Source: Bacteroidia bacterium (GTDB lineage: Bacteria > Bacteroidota > Bacteroidia > Bacteroidales > Paludibacteraceae). Taken from it: 64,000 nt of DNA. The notes under the pieces were generated by a model. That model did no database searches, was not told the DNA's origin, and worked only from the letters and a program-made list of their open reading frames with translations. This document shows positions 13,603 to 22,721 of the stretch, in pieces (within the stretch, counting starts at the first letter, position 1; each line of letters starts with the position of its first letter). Location: NCBI GenBank assembly GCA_009929375.1, contig SAAO01000022.1, positions 1-64,000 on the forward strand, given 5' to 3'. Both the position numbers and the translations under genes were made by a program.

Positions 13603-16600
13603 ATGCAGCTATCATCCAAATACAAATTTCTGTCCGGCATTTTGTTGCTGTGTCTCATTTTAGCCATAGTTTCGGGTATAATGTACCGAAGTTCGTCGGC
13701 CAAAGTGCCCGACACGGACAGGTTTGTGTCGGAATTGCGTAATGCTGAACGAAAAGCAAATCACTCGCTGGCTGTTTACGAAAAACTTCTGCGCGAAAAA
13801 GGAGTGGATATGCTGGCTGAAACAGTTCATGCGGAAAATGATATTCCGGTTTATGTGTTTTCGGACAATGAGCTGATTTTCTGGACTGATAACCGTATTG
13901 ACCTCGATACACTGAATGCTGAAAACTGTGACAGTGTGGCTTTTTTGGCTCTGTCGAATTCGTATGTGCTGCAGAAATGCCGGAAAGTGGATAGCTTACA
14001 ACTTATTGCGCTTATTCCTGTTAAGAATAATTTTCCGTACGAGAATGATATTTTACAGAATGAGTTTTCGGAATTTTTCAGTGCCAATAAGCAGGTCGGA
14101 ATAACTGTTGGAAGTGACAGGGACAAAAACGCTGTGTTTTCGTCGGAAGGTGTATATTTGTTTACGCTCAAAGCACCGGAATCACCTGTCTACAGCGATT
14201 TCTGGGGTTGGACAGGCTTTATTTCACAGCTTTTGTGCGTCTTGCTTTTCCTGTTTTTCTATGCTAATGCAGGTCGTTTTACAAAATCGCGTGAGCTGAA
14301 TCCCATTCAATATTTGCTGCTTACCCTGTCGGTAATGTTGCTGATAGGTTTGAGTTTGTACTTCAACTTTCCACGTTTGCTTTATTGGGATCATATTTTC
14401 AATCCGTTGCAATATGCTTCAAATGCATTTCTTACTTCGCTGGGGCATCTTTCACTTTTTAGCTTATTCTTTGTTGCGGCAGCGTATTTGTTTTATTTTC
14501 ATACAAATACCAGTCGGTTGAGCCGGAATGGCTATGCAATTCTTTTCAGAATAATTTTTGCGCAGGCCTTTGTAGCTCTGTATTATATTGTCAGCAGTCT
14601 GGTTTTTCATTCAAGCATTCAGATCAGTATTCTCAGTTTCAAAAACTTCTCAGTAGTTTCTGTTTGGGTACATTTCCTTATCTTTATCTGGGGTGTTGGA
14701 CTGGTGTTGTTGTATCAGAAAATCAGAAATAGCGAAGTTTCGGACAACAGGCTGCTTCACTTCCTGAAATACGATTTGCCGGTTGTATTATTTTGCGGCT
14801 TACTGTATTATTTCATCTCACCTTCGCATGTTCACGGAATAATTATTTCGCTGATTGTACTTTTACTCGCATTCAATCTGCAGATTTTCATACCGAAACG
14901 CAAATCGTTACAGTTCTATGCTTTTGTATGGGTAATGGTTTATACCTTGTTTTTTGTACTGAATTCCGCGTGGTTCAATACTCAGAAAAATATCGCGAAA
15001 TACCGTTTACTGGCCGAAAATATACTGATAAATGGTAACACTGAATACGATAGAATGACAGATGTGTTGCTCGAAGAACTGGACGATCAGCTTCGAAACG
15101 ACGCGTATCTTTACACGTTGGCTTCGTCGCCCGATTCGGTAAACGTAGTGAGCAATTATTTGCATGAGACTTATCTGCGAGGCTTTTGGAATAAATATGA
15201 TATGCGTCTGAACATTGCGCAGTCGAGGTCCGAAATTGATTATCAGTATCAGCTTTTTATTGATCGGGCAGGTACAAAATTGTCTAAAACCCATTTCTAC
15301 AGAGTTCCGGCTTCGTACAATGATATGACTTATCTGGGAATTTTCCCGAATGTGCTTCCTGCGGGCGATACTTTGTTCTTTTACATGGAATTTTACCCGG
15401 GGCGTGATTTTAAAAGCTACAGTTTTCCGAATTTGCTGATCAACGGCGCGCCTGATATTCAGAATTCAATGGGCATTCAGACAGCGCGTTACGAAAAATC
15501 GAAACTGGTTTTTGCTTCTGATGGTTTTGAACTGCCCGACAATGATAAATGGATTCCTGAAGATAAAAACGGGTTGTTCAGTTTTTTGTACAATGGTCAT
15601 CAGTATTATATATATAGTCAGAATCACGAGAGTATTGTGGTTATTTCGGAGCTGAATCCGGGTCGTTTGCAGGATTATTTGCTGTATTTTGCATATACAC
15701 TTCTGATTTTTTATCTGCTTGTTCGTTTGATGACTGGTCTTTATGCGCTGGTTCGTCGAAAAAAGATATTCAGTGCCGGGCTTGCTGCCAAATATCAGTA
15801 CATGTTCGTGATATTATTGATAATGAGTTTTCTGGGCATTTTTTATGTGTCGGTAAATTATATCAGGGCAAAATACAGCGACGAACAGATTGCCAAACTC
15901 GAGAGTAAAAAGAAATATATTCAGAAAGCTTTGCAGGACATGTATTTCTGGAATCGTGATTTGTCGGCTGTCAGCACTCAGGCACTGAATTTCGATTTGC
16001 AGGAACTTTCGCTGGTGTACGAAACCGATATTCATGTGTATGACCATCGCGGGAGACTTGTAGGAAGCTCGCAACCGCTTATTTTTAATAAAAATCTGAT
16101 AAGTCCGTATATTTCGCCTGTACCGTTTTTCAGCCGTAATGCAGGCATTAATCAGACTGAACATATCGGAGAACTTGAATATCTCTCGGGATATTCGGCA
16201 CTTTACAATGGCGATTATCTTCAAATTGGTTACATTGCAGTTCCTCAGTTTTTAAGTCAGGAAGAAATGCGATCTGAAATTCAGGAATTTCTGAGTGTGA
16301 TTATTCATATTTATCTGATAATTATTATTCTGGCTGTTGTGCTGAGTATCGTAATTGGTCGTCAGCTTTCGGCTCCACTCAAAATGATTGAGAATAAGCT
16401 GAAGCAAATGCGTTTCGGGCATCGCAACGAGAAAATCGATTATCAGATGCACGACGAAATCGGTCAGTTGGTGGCGCAGTATAACCGCACGGTGGATGAA
16501 CTCGAAAAAAGTGCTTCTTTGCTTGCCCGTTCGGAGCGTGAAACGGCCTGGAAAACCATGGCCCGACAGATAGCCCATGAAATAAACAATCCGCTGACGC

Positions 16601-17208
16601 CAATGAAACTGACGATTCAGCAATTGCAACGCACTCACAAAATGAAGGATGAGCGTTTCGACGATTATTTTGAAAAAACAAGTCATACGCTGATTGAGCA
16701 AATTGATAATCTTTCGCGCATTGCAGGCACATTTTCGAATTTTGCCCGTATGCCCGAGGCACAGTTTACGCAGGTCGATCTGGCAGCAAAACTGAAATCG
16801 GTTGTACAGCTTTTTGCCCATAATCACGAACAAACAGAAATAGTTTACAAAGGTCCGAATGCTGGTGTGGTGGTGCTGGCCGACCCAGAGCAGCTGACAC
16901 AGGTTTTCAATAATCTGCTGAAAAATGCAATTCAGGCCATTCCTGCCGACCGGAAAGGTCGCATCATGACGCAGGTGAAAACTGAAGCTGACAAAGCTGT
17001 TTTCAGTATTTCCGACAATGGCACAGGCATTCCCGACGAAGTGGCAGCGCAGCTGTTTACACCTAATTTTACAACCAAAAGTACCGGAATGGGACTTGGG
17101 TTGAGTATCAGCCGGAATATTGTGGAAATTGCCGGAGGAACTATTTCATTTACAACAGAAGCGGGAAAAGGTACAAATTTTGAAGTGCGTTTTCCACTGT
17201 ACGGATAG
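13603..17208 (+). CDS. Large multi-pass NtrY-like sensor histidine kinase (1201 aa)
   Basis: Membrane histidine kinase. The N-terminal 750 residues contain many hydrophobic spans: one near 10-28, a cluster from about 205 to 460, and two near 695-750, with extracytoplasmic loops between. A further span near 895-917 leads into a HAMP linker (about 918-968). The dimerisation domain has the H-box ARQIAHEINNPLTPMKL with phospho-accepting H992. It is followed by the ATPase domain: N-box QVFNNLLKNAIQAI, G1 DNGTGIPDE, and GMGLGLSISRNIVE. The H-box style is that of NtrY. No response regulator or sigma-54 activator is adjacent, so the partner is unknown. The sensory half, with two membrane blocks, is unusually long. 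It may be cotranscribed with rlmH. Confidence 0.92.
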   Translation: MQLSSKYKFLSGILLLCLILAIVSGIMYRSSSAKVPDTDRFVSELRNAERKANHSLAVYEKLLREKGVDMLAETVHAENDIPVYVFSDNELIFWTDNRIDLDTLNAENCDSVAFLALSNSYVLQKCRKVDSLQLIALIPVKNNFPYENDILQNEFSEFFSANKQVGITVGSDRDKNAVFSSEGVYLFTLKAPESPVYSDFWGWTGFISQLLCVLLFLFFYANAGRFTKSRELNPIQYLLLTLSVMLLIGLSLYFNFPRLLYWDHIFNPLQYASNAFLTSLGHLSLFSLFFVAAAYLFYFHTNTSRLSRNGYAILFRIIFAQAFVALYYIVSSLVFHSSIQISILSFKNFSVVSVWVHFLIFIWGVGLVLLYQKIRNSEVSDNRLLHFLKYDLPVVLFCGLLYYFISPSHVHGIIISLIVLLLAFNLQIFIPKRKSLQFYAFVWVMVYTLFFVLNSAWFNTQKNIAKYRLLAENILINGNTEYDRMTDVLLEELDDQLRNDAYLYTLASSPDSVNVVSNYLHETYLRGFWNKYDMRLNIAQSRSEIDYQYQLFIDRAGTKLSKTHFYRVPASYNDMTYLGIFPNVLPAGDTLFFYMEFYPGRDFKSYSFPNLLINGAPDIQNSMGIQTARYEKSKLVFASDGFELPDNDKWIPEDKNGLFSFLYNGHQYYIYSQNHESIVVISELNPGRLQDYLLYFAYTLLIFYLLVRLMTGLYALVRRKKIFSAGLAAKYQYMFVILLIMSFLGIFYVSVNYIRAKYSDEQIAKLESKKKYIQKALQDMYFWNRDLSAVSTQALNFDLQELSLVYETDIHVYDHRGRLVGSSQPLIFNKNLISPYISPVPFFSRNAGINQTEHIGELEYLSGYSALYNGDYLQIGYIAVPQFLSQEEMRSEIQEFLSVIIHIYLIIIILAVVLSIVIGRQLSAPLKMIENKLKQMRFGHRNEKIDYQMHDEIGQLVAQYNRTVDELEKSASLLARSERETAWKTMARQIAHEINNPLTPMKLTIQQLQRTHKMKDERFDDYFEKTSHTLIEQIDNLSRIAGTFSNFARMPEAQFTQVDLAAKLKSVVQLFAHNHEQTEIVYKGPNAGVVVLADPEQLTQVFNNLLKNAIQAIPADRKGRIMTQVKTEADKAVFSISDNGTGIPDEVAAQLFTPNFTTKSTGMGLGLSISRNIVEIAGGTISFTTEAGKGTNFEVRFPLYG

Positions 17209-17290
17209 GATTTTTCGTCAATCCGAACCCTTTTCGTTCAGAATTGTTTATTTTGTTACCAGCTTAATTATGAGCTTAAATTATTGACTT

Positions 17291-19573
17291 ATGTGGCGTT
17301 TTTTGTTTCTGACAGTTTGTTTTTATTCTATTACTTTCAATATAAATGCTCAATCGGTTGGACTGGTTTTGAGTGGAGGAGGCGCGCGTGGCATTACGCA
17401 TGTGGGAGTGATTAAAGCACTCGAAGAAAGTGGAATTCCGGTGGATTATGTGGCCGGAACGTCGATGGGTGCTGTGATTGGAAGTTTGTATGCGATGGGT
17501 TATTCGTCCGACGAAGTGATTACAATTCTGAAATCGGATGAATTCAAACGCTGGAGCACCGGAGAATCCGATCCTGCATATTCATATTTCTACCGTAATG
17601 CTGACCCGAGGCCTTCTTTTGCCGATGTGCATTTGAATATCGACAAAAGAGAGACACTGAATGTGTCTACAAAGTTTATTCCTACCAATATTGTTTCGCC
17701 AAGACAAATGAATTTTGCTTTTCTGGAATTGTACACGCAGGCTAATGCAGTGTCAGGTGGCGATTTCGATAAACTTTTTGTGCCTTTCAGAAGTGTGGCA
17801 GCCGATGTGTACGAAGAAAAACCTGTTGTTTTTCGCAGGGGAAATCTGAGTGATGCGGTGCGAACTTCCATGACTTTCCCGTTTATGTACAAACCCATTT
17901 CTGTGGATGGCCGTTTGCTTTTCGATGGTGGAATTTATAATAATTTTCCGGTTGATGTAATGCGTAAGGACTTTAACCCGAAATTTATGATCGGAAGTGT
18001 GGTGACCGGAAATCCACCAAAGCCCGAAGAAGATGATGCCGTTCAGCAACTGGCAAATCTGATTGTGAAAAAGACTGATTACAGCATTGATCCCGAGCAG
18101 GGAATAATGTTTCGTTTTCCGCTCGATAACTATAGTTTGTTCGATTTTAGTGTGGTGGACGAACTGGTTAAAATGGGTTATGACTCCACAATGGCACATA
18201 TCGACGAAATAAAAAAACGTGTCAATCGTTATGTTTCGCCTGCGGAACTGGCGCAGCGACGTAAAATCTTTCGTGAAAGTTATCCTCCTTTTGTATTTAA
18301 AAATGTGTATATCAGTGGTGTGGATAGTCTCCAAAAACGATATGTGGAATCGGCTTTTCACCACGATAATGAAAGTTTTACGCTACCCGAGTTCAAGGAA
18401 GGTTACTTTAATCTGATTTCGGACGATAAAATTTCGGAGGTATTACCGCGGGCTGTTTACAATTCAGAAAATGGTTTTTTCGATTTACATTTGAAAGTAA
18501 GAACCCGCGACAGGCTTAAAATTTCGCTTGGTGCCAATGTGTCATCTTCGACTTCAAATGTGGCTTATGTTGGCCTTGTGTATCAGAATCTGCGTGAATA
18601 TGCCCAAATGGCCTATGCCGATGCGCAATTCGGACGAATGTATAATGCTTTCGGACTTGGTACACGTATTGATGCTTCGCAGCCCCGGAAATTTTATATG
18701 AAACTGAACATGGTGCTTCACCGTTTCGATTATTATCAGGGAAACAGACTGTTTTATCAGGACGATCGTGTGGCTGAATTCAGTCAGTTCGAAGTATATT
18801 CGAAATTTGCAATCGGATTGCCGCTGACTATGAAGGGACGAATGGAGTATGGACTTGGCTATGCAAATATGACTGATTTTTACCGCATCACCGACAACGG
18901 AGCTGTGAACCGCAGTGTGTATAATCTTGGAAATGTATTTGCACGTTTTGAAACATATACATTGAACAATTTGATGTATCCGACTGCAGGTTATCAGTAC
19001 GGACTGACTTTACAAATGTTTGGTGGTAACGAAATGTTTTTCTCGGGTGCTCCCGGCCTTGCTCCGGAAACACCGCAGAGAAGTATGTGGGGACAAGCCA
19101 AAGGTGTTTACGATAGGTACTATAAAATTTCGAAAAAAATCACGCTCGGTGCATTTGCCGAGGCTGCTTACAGTTCGCGAAAACCTTTGCTCAACTATCA
19201 GGCAAGTCTTATTCAGGCTCCGGCTTTCAGGCCAACTGCGCACAGTCAGACCGTTTTTAACGCCGCTTATTCGGCCAACGAATATCTGGCTACCGGAATA
19301 AAGCCCATTTATCAATTAAATGATCAAATGCACTGGCGAAATGAGTTCTATCTTTTTATGCCTTATCGTACAATTTTGCGTGCGCCGGGAAATGAAATGC
19401 GCTATTCTGCCCCCTTTACCCGTATGGAGTTTATGGCTGAGACAGCTCTTGTGTTTAATTTTCGTATTGCCACAGCTTCCGTTTTTCTGAATTATTACAG
19501 CAATTCGGTAAGTCCTGTGAATTTCGGTGTGAATGTGGGTTATCTTCTTTTTAATAAGAAGTTTATGGAGTGA
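17291..19573 (+). CDS. Patatin-like phospholipase with POTRA and outer-membrane beta-barrel (760 aa)
   Basis: Residues 1-21 are a signal peptide (cleavage near NAQ). Residues 23-225 form a patatin domain with oxyanion motif SGGGARG (28-34), nucleophile elbow GTSMG (56-60, Ser58) and DGG (212-214) supplying the catalytic Asp. A POTRA-like segment follows (PPFVFKNVYISGVDSLQ). From about 405 to the end there are alternating beta-strands typical of an Omp85-type barrel (LKISLGANVSSSTSNVAYVG, FRIATASVFLNYYSNS). This architecture matches PlpD-like type Vd autotransporters, so the lipase may be exposed at or released from the outer membrane. No partner gene is evident. It converges on the TauE/SafE gene with only 6 nt between stop codons. 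Confidence 0.92.
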   Translation: MWRFLFLTVCFYSITFNINAQSVGLVLSGGGARGITHVGVIKALEESGIPVDYVAGTSMGAVIGSLYAMGYSSDEVITILKSDEFKRWSTGESDPAYSYFYRNADPRPSFADVHLNIDKRETLNVSTKFIPTNIVSPRQMNFAFLELYTQANAVSGGDFDKLFVPFRSVAADVYEEKPVVFRRGNLSDAVRTSMTFPFMYKPISVDGRLLFDGGIYNNFPVDVMRKDFNPKFMIGSVVTGNPPKPEEDDAVQQLANLIVKKTDYSIDPEQGIMFRFPLDNYSLFDFSVVDELVKMGYDSTMAHIDEIKKRVNRYVSPAELAQRRKIFRESYPPFVFKNVYISGVDSLQKRYVESAFHHDNESFTLPEFKEGYFNLISDDKISEVLPRAVYNSENGFFDLHLKVRTRDRLKISLGANVSSSTSNVAYVGLVYQNLREYAQMAYADAQFGRMYNAFGLGTRIDASQPRKFYMKLNMVLHRFDYYQGNRLFYQDDRVAEFSQFEVYSKFAIGLPLTMKGRMEYGLGYANMTDFYRITDNGAVNRSVYNLGNVFARFETYTLNNLMYPTAGYQYGLTLQMFGGNEMFFSGAPGLAPETPQRSMWGQAKGVYDRYYKISKKITLGAFAEAAYSSRKPLLNYQASLIQAPAFRPTAHSQTVFNAAYSANEYLATGIKPIYQLNDQMHWRNEFYLFMPYRTILRAPGNEMRYSAPFTRMEFMAETALVFNFRIATASVFLNYYSNSVSPVNFGVNVGYLLFNKKFME

Positions 19574-19579
19574 TAAATG

Positions 19580-20359
19580 CTAAATGTATTTGCTTACCAT
19601 ATATATTGCTACTGCAAGTAAAAAGAAAGCATACACTTTTTTAAAGATTGAAGAGGGCAGTTTGACTCCGATTTTTGAACCGAAAAAAACGCCAATCACA
19701 ATACCGGCTGCAATAAGAACAGCATTCATAATGTCCAAATGCCCTTCGCCGGCATAAATAAGTACGCTTGGCAAACCAACAGGTAGTTGAAGCGCGGCAA
19801 GTGAAGTAGCTGCAGCTTTTTTCGGATCATAGTGAAATATGCCAATCAGCATTGGAACAATTACCAGTCCGCCACCTTTCCCGAAAAGTCCTGCAAAAAT
19901 ACCTGCAGCCAAACCAACCAGTACAAAAGCCCAAAAAGGTTTTGGTTTCAGATCATCTGGGCTGAGAATTTTTTCCTTTTTCTTTTTCAATCCGAAAAGT
20001 GAACGCAAATCGAAGTAGCTTAAAGCCACATAAAGTAAAATAGCCGCATAAAGATGTGCGAGCAGGCTCTCGCTGATATTGATGGCAATTTCTCCACCAA
20101 AAAACGACCCGGCAAACAGTCCGAGCGAAATCCATAACGATTCTCTGATATTGAGATGGCCGGCTTTATAATATGCCCAAACACCTAAAATACCTACAGG
20201 CAGCAACATTGCTGCAAGCGAAGTGGCATTGGCGTCGAGTATGTCCATTCCGAATAACACAATGAGCGAAGGAACCATTACAATTCCCCCGCCAATTCCA
20301 AAAAGTCCGGAGAGTATTCCGGCAGCAATTCCAAGTATAAGTAATCCAGTTTCGTACAT
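19580..20359 (-). CDS. TauE/SafE-family anion permease (259 aa)
   Basis: Polytopic inner-membrane protein with about eight hydrophobic spans in two homologous halves. Each half holds the family's glycine-rich motif: GLFGIGGGIVMVPSLIV near residue 20 and GLFGKGGGLVIVPMLIG near 158. The central loop is charged (KKKKEKILSPDD). Members export or import sulfite, sulfoacetate and other organosulfur anions; the substrate here cannot be told. Its upstream flank carries a 7-bp tandem repeat (20369-20403) starting 10 nt before the ATG. Confidence 0.9.
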   Translation of the reverse strand: MYETGLLILGIAAGILSGLFGIGGGIVMVPSLIVLFGMDILDANATSLAAMLLPVGILGVWAYYKAGHLNIRESLWISLGLFAGSFFGGEIAINISESLLAHLYAAILLYVALSYFDLRSLFGLKKKKEKILSPDDLKPKPFWAFVLVGLAAGIFAGLFGKGGGLVIVPMLIGIFHYDPKKAAATSLAALQLPVGLPSVLIYAGEGHLDIMNAVLIAAGIVIGVFFGSKIGVKLPSSIFKKVYAFFLLAVAIYMVSKYI

Positions 20360-20368
20360 TTGTTATTA

Positions 20369-20403
20369 TTTCGTGTTTCGTGTTTCGTGTTTCTTGTTTC
20401 GTG
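20369..20403. repeat. Five tandem copies of a 7-mer
   Basis: TTTCGTG is repeated at 20369, 20376, 20383, 20390 (variant TTTCTTG) and 20397. It lies directly upstream of the TauE/SafE start codon, which is on the minus strand, where the unit reads CACGAAA. Confidence 0.85.
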
Positions 20404-20498
20404 TTCAGAGTTGATTGGTTAATTATCTAGTTGATTGACAGTACAACCCAATTGTAAATCGTAAATTGATAAATTGTAAATGAAAAAAATATATATGT

Positions 20499-21767
20499 CT
20501 AGTATTTGTTTTTCCACAAAAATCTGAGCCATTCGCTGTGTTTTTTTTCAGCGGCATTGTCCTGAACTCTCCAAATAGATGTTTTTTGAAGCTGGTCGGG
20601 CATAAATTGTTGTTCCACAAAATGGTTGGGATAATCGTGTGAGTATTTGTAGTTTTTGCCGTATTCCAGATCTTTCATCAATTTGGTGGGCGAATTGCGT
20701 AAATGCAGCGGTACGGGTAGATTCCCGGTGCGTTCCACGAGTCCCAGGGCTTCGTCAATAGCCAGATATGCGGAGTTGCTTTTGGGCGACGCAGCCAGAT
20801 AAATGGTTGCTTCGGCCAGAATAATGCGACCTTCGGGCCAGCCAATTTTCTGTAAAGCATCGAAACAGGCATTTGCCAGTAAAAGCGCATTCGGATTTGC
20901 AAGTCCTATGTCCTCGGCTGCCGAAATAACCAATCGACGGGCAATAAATTTGGGATCCTCGCCACCAGCCACCATGCGTGCCAGCCAGTAAATAGCTGCA
21001 TCAGGATCGCTGCCGCGTATCGATTTTATAAAAGCCGAAATAATATCGTAATGCATTTCGCCATCCTTATCGTAGGCCATAGGGTTTTGTTGCAAACGCT
21101 CAGTCACAATTTCGTTGAGGAAATGGACTTCGTCGTTTTGCTCCGATGAAATCACAAGCTCCAGAATGTTGAGCATTTTTCGGGCATCACCTCCGGCATA
21201 ACGCAACAGAGCTTCTGTCTCGTCGAAAAAAACTTTCCGATTTTTGAGTTCAGTATCGGTGGTTACTGCGCGCTGAGCCAGTTCCAGCAAATCTTCATTG
21301 GTCAGCGATTTCAGTACATACACCTGACAGCGGGAGAGGAGCGGAGTTATTACTTCGAACGATGGATTTTCAGTCGTTGCACCAATCAGCGTCACAGTCC
21401 CGTTTTCCACAGCTCCAAGCAGCGAATCCTGTTGCGATTTGCTGAAGCGGTGAATTTCGTCGATAAACAGAATCGGATTGCCACCCTGCGAAAAGAAACG
21501 CGATTGTTTGGCTTTTTCGATTACCTCGCGTACATCCTTCACTCCGGAAGTGACAGCACTCAGCGTATAAAAAGGCCGATCGAGTTTGTTGGCGATGATT
21601 TTGGCCAGCGTGGTTTTGCCCACACCCGGAGGTCCCCACAAAATGAACGAAGCAATATGCCCCGATTCTATCATTTGTCGGAGTATGGCTTTTTCGCCAA
21701 TCAGGTGTTTCTGACCCACATAATCGTCGAGCGTTTGCGGACGGAGCCGTTCGGCTAAAGGTTGCAT
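20499..21767 (-). CDS. rarA: Replication-associated recombination protein A (RarA/MgsA AAA ATPase)
   Basis: AAA+ ATPase of the clamp-loader clade acting at stalled replication forks. It has Walker A GPPGVGKT (45-52), Walker B ILFIDEIHRF (99-108), a sensor GATTENPSFE, and the C-terminal tetramerisation region (RGSDPDAAIYWLARM, IARRLVISAAEDIGLANP, YLAASPKSNSAY). The ATG at 21767 (MQPLAERLRPQTLDDYVGQ) is the expected start; an upstream in-frame TTG adds eight odd residues. A good promoter (TTTG, 19 nt, TACTTTTGC) lies 21-52 nt upstream, giving a very short leader. It appears monocistronic. Confidence 0.96.
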   Translation of the reverse strand: MQPLAERLRPQTLDDYVGQKHLIGEKAILRQMIESGHIASFILWGPPGVGKTTLAKIIANKLDRPFYTLSAVTSGVKDVREVIEKAKQSRFFSQGGNPILFIDEIHRFSKSQQDSLLGAVENGTVTLIGATTENPSFEVITPLLSRCQVYVLKSLTNEDLLELAQRAVTTDTELKNRKVFFDETEALLRYAGGDARKMLNILELVISSEQNDEVHFLNEIVTERLQQNPMAYDKDGEMHYDIISAFIKSIRGSDPDAAIYWLARMVAGGEDPKFIARRLVISAAEDIGLANPNALLLANACFDALQKIGWPEGRIILAEATIYLAASPKSNSAYLAIDEALGLVERTGNLPVPLHLRNSPTKLMKDLEYGKNYKYSHDYPNHFVEQQFMPDQLQKTSIWRVQDNAAEKKHSEWLRFLWKNKY

Positions 21768-21787
21768 AATACTGAAATTTGATTTGT

Positions 21788-21819
21788 GCAAAAGTAGCTT
21801 TTAAAAATAAAAGGACAAA
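21788..21819 (-). promoter_or_regulatory. rarA promoter
   Basis: On the minus strand TTTG (21819-21816), a 19-nt spacer, then TACTTTTGC (21796-21788), matching the Bacteroidetes consensus TTTG-N19-21-TAnnTTTGC. The -33 element lies inside the left arm of the hairpin 21811-21840 (AAGGACAAAATCA / TGATTCTGTCCTT, 12 of 13 paired). Confidence 0.7.
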
Positions 21820-21922
21820 ATCAATTATGATTCTGTCCTTCTGATATTATGATTAAGTTGGTAATATTTAATGATATATTTCCAACACAATAGAAAACAT
21901 AGAAATTATTAATGAAAAAGAC

Positions 21923-22042
21923 TTAGTTCACATAGTAAAAGTATCTGACGATACTTTTTTAGTTCTGAAAATTATCCCGATTTTCGGGATAATCCTATGT
22001 GCTCTTAGTCTTTCTTTTTTTTTCAAAACTACTGTGAACTAA
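21923..22042. repeat. MITE-like element with terminal inverted repeats
   Basis: TTAGTTCACATAGTA (21923-21937) faces TACTGTGAACTAA (22030-22042): 13 bases pair with a 2-nt bulge. Between them lie two perfect hairpins, AAAAGTATC-TGAC-GATACTTTT (21937-21958) and ATTATCCCGA-TTT-TCGGGATAAT (21971-21993). The 120-bp unit has no coding potential. Confidence 0.55.
21971..21993 (-). terminator. Hairpin terminator candidate for the MaoC-like gene
   Basis: Perfect 10-bp stem with 3-nt loop. On the minus strand the stem is followed by TTTTC. It is about 100 nt past the stop codon at 22092. Confidence 0.5.
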
Positions 22043-22091
22043 TGTGGTGAAAAAACATTTCAATAATAATTATCGATTACTTATGCGTGAC

Positions 22092-22556
22092 TTACACGAA
22101 GTGATACAGGAAAACGATATTGGCTTCGAGCGCCGGTTTTTTGCTGTCCTTTATTTCAAGTACCGCGTATATCTCGGCTTTGGTTGTTCCGCGCAGATTT
22201 ACCAGGGAGTTGAGTTTTGCTTTTACGCGTACTTCGCTGTTTACAGCAACTGCCTGCATGAATCGTAATTTTTCAATTCCGTAATTTACCGTAAGCTTTG
22301 AGTTACGCACTTCCACAATTTGTTCCCACAAATGAGGTAAAACCGATAGATTAAGATATCCGTGCGCAATTGTGCTTTTGAAAGGGCTTTCGGTTTTACA
22401 ACGTTCTTCGTCCACGTGTATCCACTGATGGTCGAGAGTTGCATCGGCAAACAGATTAATTTGCTCCTGCGTAATAGTAATGTAATCCGAAACTCCCAGT
22501 TCTTTGCCTACGTACTGGTTGAATTCGTCGAAACTGCTGATAATGATAGGATTCAT
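22092..22556 (-). CDS. MaoC-like (R)-specific enoyl-CoA hydratase domain protein (154 aa)
   Basis: Hot-dog fold protein of the MaoC/PhaJ type. The hydratase-2 motif is recognisable: FADATLDHQWIHVDEERC with the catalytic pair Asp42 and His47, followed by SPFKSTIAHGYLNLSVLPHL, the usual overhang segment. Members hydrate (R)-enoyl-CoA thioesters. The exact substrate is unknown, and no acyl-CoA metabolism gene is adjacent. It has its own promoter (TTG, 20 nt, TATATTTGC at 22652-22621) and appears to be a single-gene unit. Confidence 0.9.
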   Translation of the reverse strand: MNPIIISSFDEFNQYVGKELGVSDYITITQEQINLFADATLDHQWIHVDEERCKTESPFKSTIAHGYLNLSVLPHLWEQIVEVRNSKLTVNYGIEKLRFMQAVAVNSEVRVKAKLNSLVNLRGTTKAEIYAVLEIKDSKKPALEANIVFLYHFV

Positions 22557-22620
22557 GACTTTTTTGCTGATTTATAGTGTCGAATATAATTATTTTTATG
22601 CACAAATGATTCAATTTTGT

Positions 22621-22652
22621 GCAAATATAGACAATTATAATTTAACAGACAA
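22621..22652 (-). promoter_or_regulatory. Promoter of the MaoC-like gene
   Basis: Minus strand: TTG (22652-22650), 20-nt spacer, TATATTTGC (22629-22621). The presumed leader contains a 7-bp stem GCACAAA/TTTGTGC (22601-22623). Confidence 0.7.
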
Positions 22653-22721
22653 GCTCAATTCAGGAAAAATACCTTAAAAACAGTTGGCGATTCAAAAAAA
22701 TACGACAACGATAAAGCGGCC

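Larger units (their letters stand above)
21768..22091. other. 324-nt spacer between the MaoC-like gene and rarA
   Basis: Contains the rarA promoter, a 13-bp hairpin (21811-21840) and a palindromic element (21923-22042) with two inner hairpins. No gene is supported. Confidence 0.65.
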
